A stretch of DNA of 23,078 bases from Flavobacteriales bacterium UBA4011 (GTDB lineage: Bacteria > Bacteroidota > Bacteroidia > Flavobacteriales_D > Crocinitomicaceae): assembly GCA_002384725.1 (NCBI GenBank), contig DGBF01000027.1, positions 2,911-25,988 of the forward strand, read 5' to 3'. The first letter of the stretch is position 1, and every line of letters begins with the position of its first letter. The position numbers were made by a program, and so were the translations under genes. Positions 8,599-14,894 of this stretch are shown one piece after another. Under the pieces are notes generated by a model, which saw only the letters and a program-made list of their open reading frames with translations, did no database searches and had not been told where the DNA came from.

Positions 8599-8863
8599 AT
8601 GATTCGAAACAGATTAAAAGCACTTTTCAATCCGGAACATTATCATGGTTGGGGGTGTAAAAAACGATAAATTGAATGTGGACATTGAAAATAATTCGTT
8701 TTCGAGTGAGAAAATGGTTTTAAATCTTGATCATATTCAGGGTGAAATCAATTTCAGCGGGAATATTCCTTGGCCTAAAAAATGGCATTCTACTGGTATC
8801 ATGGGACCTTTCAGTTTTGTTCCAAAAATGGAATGTTATCATGGTATCGAACACTGGGTATAG
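8599..8863 (+). pseudogene. Tocopherol-cyclase-like gene, relic with internal deletion and lost 3' end
   Basis: An ATG at 8599 opens MIRNRLKALFNPEHYHGWG and stops at TAA 8668-8670. From about 8665 a second frame carries NSFSSEKMVLNLDHIQGE, then PWPKKW, GIMGPFSFVP and MECYHGI, ending in a stop at 8863. Both pieces match, from memory, the N-terminus and the middle of bacterial tocopherol-cyclase/AttH-like lipocalin proteins, where they are separated by roughly 70-80 residues including the FEGWYFK motif. That stretch is missing and the rest is out of frame. The C-terminal half (about 190 residues in intact relatives, including the GYIEKDWG motif) is also gone: homology stops after YHGI, where minus-strand coding of a different gene begins. 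Not functional as read. The family call is fairly firm; deletion sizes are estimates. Confidence 0.75.
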
Positions 8864-9327
8864 CGCGTTTCTAAAATATGTGATTTGTAGTCGGGGTCGT
8901 AGGGTGTTGTATCCAGAACAGATGGGTGCCCAACTATTTGAAATCAAACGTCCTAGCTCATCATATTTCAAGGTCATTTCACCCACTTGTTTTCCAAATT
9001 GAAAAATGGAATCCATACGTTCAGGCGAAAACAATTCCCATTTTGTTAATTGATATTCATCGCGATAATCGACTTCCGTCATTTTCATTTCAATAGTTTG
9101 ATTGTCGAAAGGAAGATACGTCAATCGTTTCTGCATTGCTGAAATGTATTGATCGGACAAACTGCCCCAAAAACACCGTAATCCCGAGTGGCCATAATAT
9201 TTAACAACTGGTTCGTGAAATGATCTCGCACGGTAAATTGGTCATACCAAATCTACAGATGAGGTGATTCTTGCGCAGTTAATTTCCCTGCAAAAAGAAT
9301 AAACATAAAGATAAGAGGACGAAGCAT
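8850..9327 (-). pseudogene. Secreted protein gene of unknown family, frameshifted and 3'-truncated
   Basis: On the minus strand an ATG at 9327 opens MLRPLIFMFILFAGKLTAQ, a clear signal peptide, and meets a TAG at 9255-9253. A different frame then carries RSFHEPVVKYYGHSGLRC, CFWGSLSDQYISAMQKRL and onwards to MTLKYDELGRLIS and a Tyr/Arg-rich segment, with no start codon better than a TTG at 9160. The signal peptide and this body are out of register, and the body frame has its own TGA upstream near 9245, so at least one frameshift and one stop separate them. The frame stays open past 8850, but from there it only reads the antisense of the tocopherol-cyclase relic, so its real C-terminus is lost. 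The YDELGRL segment resembles an RHS/YD repeat, but one copy is not enough to assign a family. Confidence 0.6.
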
Positions 9328-9434
9328 CTACCCAAAAGCACAAAGAAGCGAGGGAATGGTTCATTGAACCGGGTCTGCCATAATTCATTTTTTAGGTAAA
9401 TTAGCACGCATATTGACCAAACGAATTCTCTATC

Positions 9435-11210
9435 ATGCCCCAAAAATCATATTCCACTTTTCTAGCCGAACATACCGATCGATTCAATACTTTATCGAAA
9501 AAATTGCGCACTGTCAGCATAGGTCGTTTGGTCACTTTTACCACCATTTTGGTTTTGATCTATTTCTATTTTCAATCGCGTCAAAATGTAGTTTTGGTGT
9601 TAATGGCTGCCTTTTTTGTTGCATTTGTTTTTTTGGTTCGTTTGTACAATCAACTTTCGACCAAAAAGGAGTTTGTCAATGCTTTAATGGAAATCAATAA
9701 AAACGAAATTGATTTTCTAGAAAAAAAAGTTTTGCCATTTGCCGATGGCGGTGAATTTATCGACCCAACTCATCCGTATTCTTTTGATTTGGATTTTTTC
9801 GGACCGCGGTCGCTTTTTCAAACACTAAATAGAACTGAAACCTATATTGGGAAAAAGATTTTGGCGGCTAATTTATTGTCTTTGAAATCAAAGGGATCTA
9901 TTTTAAGTACGCAAAAAGCGGTAGCAGAATTGGCTAGTGATTTACCATGGAGACAAGCTGTTTCGGCGCAATCAAAAGTTAAACCAGACAGTTGCGATAT
10001 TCATGAGAATATGGCAAAATGGATGAAGTCAAAGATTCAGCATATTCCTAAATTTTATGACTTTGCCTCGTATATTCTTCCTGTCATTTTTATTGGATTA
10101 ACGATCTACAATATCATTTTCGAAGCTGGAATCGGCGAAAAGTGTTTTTATCTTTTTCTTATCAATCTCGGTTTGGTTGCTCGTAACCTCAAAGCTATCA
10201 AAATGGAACTCGTTCAGTCAACGAATATAGATCGTACACTAAAAAATTATAGTCAGATTTTGTCTAAAATTGAGAACAAAAAATTCGACTCTACAGCATT
10301 AGTAGATTTGCAAATCCGTCTCACAAAAAACAAGATTTCAGCTAGCTCAGAAATGAATCGACTTTCTCAATTGTTCGGACAATTGGACAATATTTTAAAT
10401 CCAGCAGCTATGATTTTGATGAACGGTTTTTTCATGTATCACCTGCATACCATGCGAAATTTAACCAAATGGAAAAAGCAAAATGCTGAAGATGTTATGA
10501 ATTGGATACAGGTAATGGGAGAATTTGAGGCCCTTAATTCCTTTGCCAATTTGAGTTACAATAATCCCGATTTTGTATTTCCTGAACTAAACGAAGAGCA
10601 CATCATTCAGTTTGAAAGTCTCGGTCATCCGCTCTTGGACAGGAACCAACGCGTGACAAGCAATGTGAGTTTTGATAAAGAAAAATTCATCATACTCTCA
10701 GGTTCAAATATGTCAGGGAAAAGCACCTTTTTAAGGAGCTTGGGCGTGAACATGGTTTTGGGCGGAATTGGCGCTCCGATTTGTGCCTCCAAGGCAAATA
10801 TTCATGCCATTCCCGTTTACGTTTCCATGCGTGTTTCGGATTCTTTAAACGACAATGAATCGTTCTTTTTTGCAGAAGTGAAGCGATTGAAAGAAGTGAT
10901 GGATGCAGCTGATGAACAAGTGACTTTTGTGCTTTTAGATGAAATTTTAAGGGGAACAAATTCGGATGATAAACGAACAGGAACTGTGGCAGTCGTGAAG
11001 AAAATAATCTCTAAAAATGCGATTGGTGCTTTGGCTACCCATGATTTAAAAGTGTGTGATACAACGGCCGAATTCCCAAATCAACTGACCAACAAATGTT
11101 TTGAAGTGGAAATAGTAGACAATGATTTGCATTTCGATTACACGCTTCGTGAGGGAATTTGTAAGAATAAAAGCGCTACTTTCTTGATGAAAAAAATGAA
11201 GGTGATTTAA
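9435..11210 (+). CDS. Membrane-anchored MutS-family ATPase
   Basis: A 591-residue protein whose C-terminal half is a MutS-type ABC ATPase: Walker A GSNMSGKST at 423-431, an NESFFFAEVKRL segment that forms the dimer-interface part, Walker B FVLLDE with Asp502-Glu503, then the family signature RGTNSDD and the ATHDL switch. The N-terminus is unlike MutS or MutS2: two hydrophobic helices lie at about 31-47 and 51-70, and another hydrophobic pair at about 208-247. There is no mismatch-recognition domain and no Smr nuclease domain. The middle region probably corresponds to the MutS lever/core helices. I recall such proteins in Bacteroidota, often annotated simply as DNA mismatch repair protein. The true role is unknown to me; an inner-membrane, nucleotide-driven clamp is an inference. 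The terminator at 11246 follows it. Confidence 0.85.
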   Translation: MPQKSYSTFLAEHTDRFNTLSKKLRTVSIGRLVTFTTILVLIYFYFQSRQNVVLVLMAAFFVAFVFLVRLYNQLSTKKEFVNALMEINKNEIDFLEKKVLPFADGGEFIDPTHPYSFDLDFFGPRSLFQTLNRTETYIGKKILAANLLSLKSKGSILSTQKAVAELASDLPWRQAVSAQSKVKPDSCDIHENMAKWMKSKIQHIPKFYDFASYILPVIFIGLTIYNIIFEAGIGEKCFYLFLINLGLVARNLKAIKMELVQSTNIDRTLKNYSQILSKIENKKFDSTALVDLQIRLTKNKISASSEMNRLSQLFGQLDNILNPAAMILMNGFFMYHLHTMRNLTKWKKQNAEDVMNWIQVMGEFEALNSFANLSYNNPDFVFPELNEEHIIQFESLGHPLLDRNQRVTSNVSFDKEKFIILSGSNMSGKSTFLRSLGVNMVLGGIGAPICASKANIHAIPVYVSMRVSDSLNDNESFFFAEVKRLKEVMDAADEQVTFVLLDEILRGTNSDDKRTGTVAVVKKIISKNAIGALATHDLKVCDTTAEFPNQLTNKCFEVEIVDNDLHFDYTLREGICKNKSATFLMKKMKVI

Positions 11211-11217
11211 GGTGTTT

Positions 11218-11346
11218 GCCACTAATTACACTAATTAACACGAATGCAAGAATCAGAGATATTTAATTCTTGTTCTTTTTTAGAGTTTTTCAATCATATG
11301 ACACGACGAACGTAAAATATTAGTGATAATTTGTGTAATTCGTGGC
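11218..11346. repeat. Imperfect 28-bp inverted repeat around a 73-bp core
   Basis: The left arm (11218-11245) and the reverse complement of the right arm (11319-11346) agree at 24 of 28 positions. Each arm is itself built of 9-10 nt units of the form CAC(T/G/A)AATTA, three per arm. The element fills the spacer between the MutS-family gene, whose stop is 7 bp to the left, and the T9SS-secreted protein gene, whose ATG is 20 bp to the right. I recall similar CACTAATT/CACGAATT intergenic sequences in other Bacteroidota, but cannot count copies here; no second copy occurs in this window. Confidence 0.75.
11246..11281 (+). terminator. Rho-independent terminator after the MutS-family gene
   Basis: CAAGAAT (11247-11253) pairs with ATTCTTG (11266-11272), plus a possible G-T pair outside, and a TTCTTTTTT tract follows directly. 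The stem is AT-rich and the loop 12 nt, so it is not strong. It sits between the arms of the inverted repeat. Confidence 0.5.
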
Positions 11347-11366
11347 GAAAAACCATACTATTGTAT

Positions 11367-12221
11367 ATGAAAAAATGGATCATAATAGTTGCCATCCTCT
11401 TGTTTGCGAAAAACTTGAGCGCTCAAAACACAATTATAACGGATACGATTTTGCAATTGTCAACATGTGCCGGAGGCAATGTCTTGGTGCCATTTTCTTC
11501 CACAGGAACATTTTCTCCAGGCAATGTGTTTACCGCTCAACTTTCGAATGCTTTCGGTCAATTCACAGCGCCAGTAGATATTGGATCAGCTCCTTTTAAC
11601 CTTGGTTTTATTTTAGCAACCATACCGGCAAATACAAACTTTGGATTTCTTTACAAAGTACGGGTTGTTGCGAGTAATCCGCAAACAACAGGAACGCCTT
11701 GTCCAAATACATTGATCATTACGCAAGTGGCGCAATTGAATCAAATTATTGCGGCACCAAATGATACGGCTTGTGTTGGAGATACGATTACGTTAACGTC
11801 GATTAATCCCGCCAACTCGTATTCTTGGTCCACAGGCGATACTTCAGCAACAATTAGCGTAACTCAATCGGGAAATTATTCAGTGATGACAACCGACTTT
11901 TTGGGATGTGAAACAGACACCAGTAAAACAGTTGTTTTTGAAGTATGTAATATTGGATTGGAAGAAGAGTTTTTACCTCTTTCTTACAATATATTCCCCA
12001 ATCCAAGCAATGGAAATTTCACCCTTTCTAATTTTCAAGGTCACTATAATCTCATCGATGTACGAATCATCAATGTACTGGGCCAAACGGTTTATTCTCG
12101 GTCTAAAATAAATGCAAAATCGGCAGGAAAAGTAGAGGTAAATCTAACCCAAAAAGGAGTTTATTTCGTTGAAGTTTCCGAAGGGAACAATCAATTGCGC
12201 AAAAAACTCATTGTTCAATAA
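11367..12221 (+). CDS. Secreted protein with T9SS type A sorting domain
   Basis: A 284-residue exported protein. Residues 1-20 (MKKWIIIVAILLFAKNLSAQ) are a signal peptide. The next 110 residues are Thr/Pro/Asn-rich and beta-like with no family I recognise. Residues about 131-194 resemble an Ig/PKD-like module (ACVGDTITL, SYSWSTGD, GNYSVMTTD). Residues about 208-284 are a type IX secretion C-terminal domain: the YNIFPNPSNGNF opening, VRIINVLGQTVY, GVYFVEV and a terminal KKLIVQ. Such proteins cross the inner membrane by Sec and the outer membrane by the Por/Spr machinery, and the sorting domain is removed on the surface. The ATG at 11367 was chosen over an in-frame TTG at 11331 because it puts the signal peptide first. 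Cargo function is unknown; its small size suggests a surface or adhesion component. Confidence 0.85.
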   Translation: MKKWIIIVAILLFAKNLSAQNTIITDTILQLSTCAGGNVLVPFSSTGTFSPGNVFTAQLSNAFGQFTAPVDIGSAPFNLGFILATIPANTNFGFLYKVRVVASNPQTTGTPCPNTLIITQVAQLNQIIAAPNDTACVGDTITLTSINPANSYSWSTGDTSATISVTQSGNYSVMTTDFLGCETDTSKTVVFEVCNIGLEEEFLPLSYNIFPNPSNGNFTLSNFQGHYNLIDVRIINVLGQTVYSRSKINAKSAGKVEVNLTQKGVYFVEVSEGNNQLRKKLIVQ

Positions 12222-12403
12222 CCGCACATACATACGTTTGAACCTTTAAATAAGCAAAAGATGCCGTTTAAGCTTTTTATGACTTTCCGATTGACTTAAT
12301 TCGACGATGTTCAACTAATAAGACTAATAATCCTGATGATTTTTGGGTTAAACCGAACTAATTCGAAGAAAGAATAATCCTGCCAATCTTAAAAAAGTCA
12401 AAC
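12222..12403. other. Spacer before purM with a 10-bp direct repeat
   Basis: No gene is visible in this AT-rich spacer. The decamer AATAATCCTG occurs at 12326-12335 and again at 12373-12382, and CTAATAAGACTAATAATC is internally repetitive. I recall similar AATCCTG-rich intergenic sequences in Flavobacteriales. A weak AAAAG/CTTTT pairing near 12256-12280 might end transcription of the preceding gene, but I would not rely on it. Confidence 0.35.
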
Positions 12404-12435
12404 TTTCAATATCCCGTTTTAAACTCTTATCTTTA
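12404..12435 (+). promoter_or_regulatory. Probable purM promoter (-33 and -7 elements)
   Basis: TTTC at 12404-12407 and TATCTTTA at 12428-12435, separated by 20 bp, each differ by one base from the Bacteroidota TTTG / TAnnTTTG pattern at the expected spacing. The -7 box ends 21 bp before the ATG at 12457. Confidence 0.5.
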
Positions 12436-12456
12436 CACTTCTAAAAAACACCAAAA

Positions 12457-13623
12457 ATGTCTGATACGCGCTATCAACTTCGAGGAGTCTCCGCAGGTAA
12501 AGAGGAAGTTCACAATGCAATAAAAAACGTCGACAAAGGTTTATTTCCACAAGCTTTTTGTAAAATAGTTCCTGATTCTTTAACGGGTGATGAAGATTAT
12601 TGTGTCGTAATGCATGCCGATGGAGCTGGAACGAAATCTGCATTAGCTTACATGTATTGGAAAACGACGGGCGATGTTTCTGTTTGGAAAGGAATTGCTC
12701 AGGATGCATTAATCATGAATATTGATGATTTACTTTGCGTTGGAGCGACCGATAATATTCTGCTTTCTTCCACAATTGGTCGAAACAAAGGTTTGATTAC
12801 TGGCGAAGTTATTTCTGAAATCATTAACGGAACGGAAGAACTTTTAGCTGATTTGCGTTCGCAAGGAATTGGCATTCAATCAACTGGTGGAGAGACTGCA
12901 GATGTTGGTGATTTAGTTCGAACGATCATAGTTGATTCAACTGTTGTTTGTCGGATGAAACGATCGGATGTGGTTTCTAATCACAACATTCAAGATGGTG
13001 ATGTTATCGTTGGTTTGGCTTCTTTTGGTCAAGCGTCTTACGAGAAAGAATACAACGGAGGAATGGGAAGCAACGGATTGACATCTGCTCGACATGATGT
13101 TTTCTCTAAAACGTTAGCGAATGATTTTCCTGAAAGTTTTGACCCCGCTGTTCCTTCCGATTTGGTGTATTCTGGAACGAAAGAATTAACGGATGAGGTA
13201 GAAGGAAGTACTATCAATGCAGGAAAATTGGTGCTTTCTCCAACACGAACTTACGCGCCAGTTATCAAGAAAATATTAGACAATCATCGTTCTGAAATTC
13301 ATGGAATGGTTCATTGTTCAGGCGGTGCTCAAACGAAAGTTCTGCACTTTGTGAAAGACGTGCATGTGATCAAGGACAATATGTTCCGGATTCCACCACT
13401 TTTCAAGTTGATTCAAGAAGAGTCGAACACCGATTGGAAAGAAATGTACAAGGTTTTCAATATGGGACACCGAATGGAAATTTACGTTCCCAAAGAAGTG
13501 GCTCAATCCATAATAGACATCTCAAAATCCTTCAATATCGACGCACAAATTGTTGGTCGCGTAGAGAAAAACGAAGGCAATAAATTAACGATTACATCTC
13601 CTTACGGGGAATTCAATTATTAG
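12457..13623 (+). CDS. purM: Phosphoribosylformylglycinamidine cyclo-ligase (AIR synthetase)
   Basis: A 388-residue PurM, the ATP-dependent enzyme that closes FGAM to 5-aminoimidazole ribonucleotide in purine synthesis. The nucleotide-binding HADGAGTKSALA segment lies at about 53-64, GGETADVGD at 144-152 and the late FNMGHRMEIY near residue 335. It is about 40 residues longer than the E. coli enzyme, which matches the long Bacteroidota form as I recall it; the extra residues lie mostly in the middle (around 195-260) rather than in the catalytic loops. No other purine gene is adjacent. It has its own promoter candidate at 12404-12435, and a strong hairpin separates it from prfA. Confidence 0.93.
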   Translation: MSDTRYQLRGVSAGKEEVHNAIKNVDKGLFPQAFCKIVPDSLTGDEDYCVVMHADGAGTKSALAYMYWKTTGDVSVWKGIAQDALIMNIDDLLCVGATDNILLSSTIGRNKGLITGEVISEIINGTEELLADLRSQGIGIQSTGGETADVGDLVRTIIVDSTVVCRMKRSDVVSNHNIQDGDVIVGLASFGQASYEKEYNGGMGSNGLTSARHDVFSKTLANDFPESFDPAVPSDLVYSGTKELTDEVEGSTINAGKLVLSPTRTYAPVIKKILDNHRSEIHGMVHCSGGAQTKVLHFVKDVHVIKDNMFRIPPLFKLIQEESNTDWKEMYKVFNMGHRMEIYVPKEVAQSIIDISKSFNIDAQIVGRVEKNEGNKLTITSPYGEFNY

Positions 13624-13635
13624 AACAAAGGAAAT

Positions 13636-13693
13636 AGAATAGAGAGCAGAGAAATGCTCCAACTCTATTCTCTGCTCTCGGTTCCCTATTCTC
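13636..13693. repeat. Intergenic hairpin with mutually exclusive pairings
   Basis: GAGAGCAGAGAA (13642-13653) pairs perfectly with TTCTCTGCTCTC (13668-13679), a 12-bp stem with a 14-nt loop. The overlapping AGAATAGAG (13636-13644) can instead pair with CTCTATTCT (13663-13671), or its first seven bases with CTATTCT (13686-13692). There is no T-tract, so it is not a standard terminator. It fills the spacer between purM and prfA and ends just before the prfA ATG. Confidence 0.7.
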
Positions 13694-13699
13694 AAAAGA

Positions 13700-14779
13700 A
13701 TGAACGATTTACTTCAAAAATTAGAGGCTATCCATTACCGTTTTATCGAGGTTGGAACACAAATTACCGATCCCGATATTATTGCGGATATGCCGCGATA
13801 TGTCAAGCTTAGCAAGGAGTACAAAGACTTGGATGAGATGGATAAAATCTATTTCAAATACAAAAACATACTCGACAATTTAGTTTCTGCAAAAGCCTTG
13901 TTGGCTGAAGAAAAAGATCCTGAAATGCGTGAAATGGCCAAAGGAGAAATCGATGAATTGGAGAATCTTCGCCCTGAGATGGAAGAAGAAATCAAGTTTA
14001 TGTTGATTCCGAAAGATCCCGAAGACGATAAAAATGCCATCATGGAATTTAGATCGGGAACCGGTGGTGACGAGGCTTGTATTTTCGTTGAAGACGTATT
14101 TAGAATGTACACCATGTTTTTCAAAGAACGCGGTTGGCAATATGAAATCCTCAATTCATCGCCAGGTACTACGTCAGGATTCAAAGAAATTGCTTGCGAA
14201 GTAACGGGTGATGCCATTTATGGAAATCTCAAATTTGAATCTGGTGTGCATCGTGTACAACGTGTTCCCGAAACAGAATCACAAGGTCGGGTTCATACTT
14301 CAGCAATCACAGTTGCTGTTTTACCCGAAGCGGAAGAGGTGGATGTGGAATTGAACATGGCAACAGACGTCCGTCGTGATACCTTTCGTGCTTCTGGAGC
14401 GGGTGGTCAGCACGTCAACAAGACAGAGTCTGCCATTCGTTTGACTCACATTCCTACGGGATTGGTTGTTGAATGTCAAGATGGTCGTTCACAGCACAAA
14501 AACTTGGAAAAAGCGATAACGGTTTTACGTTCCAGATTGTACCAAATGGAGTTGGACAGAATCAACGAAGAACGCTCGGCACATAGAAAAACCTTGGTGA
14601 GTTCAGGTGACCGTTCCGCAAAAATCAGAACGTATAACTATCCTCAAGGAAGAATCACCGATCACCGCATCAACAAGACGATGTACAATCTAAGTTCGTT
14701 TATGAATGGCGATATGCAAGAAATGGTGGATGCTCTGAAAATGGCGGAGAACGCGGAGAAGTTGCAGGCGGAGACATAG
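13700..14779 (+). CDS. prfA: Peptide chain release factor 1
   Basis: A 359-residue class I release factor that reads UAA and UAG in the ribosomal A site and triggers peptide release. The GGQ motif at 235-237 (SGAGGQHVNKTESA) places the methylatable Gln in the peptidyl-transferase centre. The anticodon-like PxT of RF1 is present as PET in RVPETESQGRVHTS, which marks it as RF1 rather than RF2 (SPF). The length is normal. It starts 76 bp after purM, behind a hairpin and without an obvious -7 box, so it may be read through from purM. It ends in TAG, a codon its own product recognises. Confidence 0.97.
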   Translation: MNDLLQKLEAIHYRFIEVGTQITDPDIIADMPRYVKLSKEYKDLDEMDKIYFKYKNILDNLVSAKALLAEEKDPEMREMAKGEIDELENLRPEMEEEIKFMLIPKDPEDDKNAIMEFRSGTGGDEACIFVEDVFRMYTMFFKERGWQYEILNSSPGTTSGFKEIACEVTGDAIYGNLKFESGVHRVQRVPETESQGRVHTSAITVAVLPEAEEVDVELNMATDVRRDTFRASGAGGQHVNKTESAIRLTHIPTGLVVECQDGRSQHKNLEKAITVLRSRLYQMELDRINEERSAHRKTLVSSGDRSAKIRTYNYPQGRITDHRINKTMYNLSSFMNGDMQEMVDALKMAENAEKLQAET

Positions 14780-14894
14780 TCTTCGGCTTTGCTCGGGATA
14801 CTCGTATATTTATATCAAGAGCCACATAACCTAATTCTTGTCATATATTATTTTGTCAAGGCAGTTGGACGTGCAAGGTATAGATTCCTTTCGA

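Noticed and set aside
8720..9160. Continuous 146-codon minus-strand frame as one real protein
   Set aside because: Its start is a TTG inside a longer protein-like frame, and its last 40-odd codons are the antisense of the tocopherol-cyclase relic, so it is a chance read-through of two broken genes.
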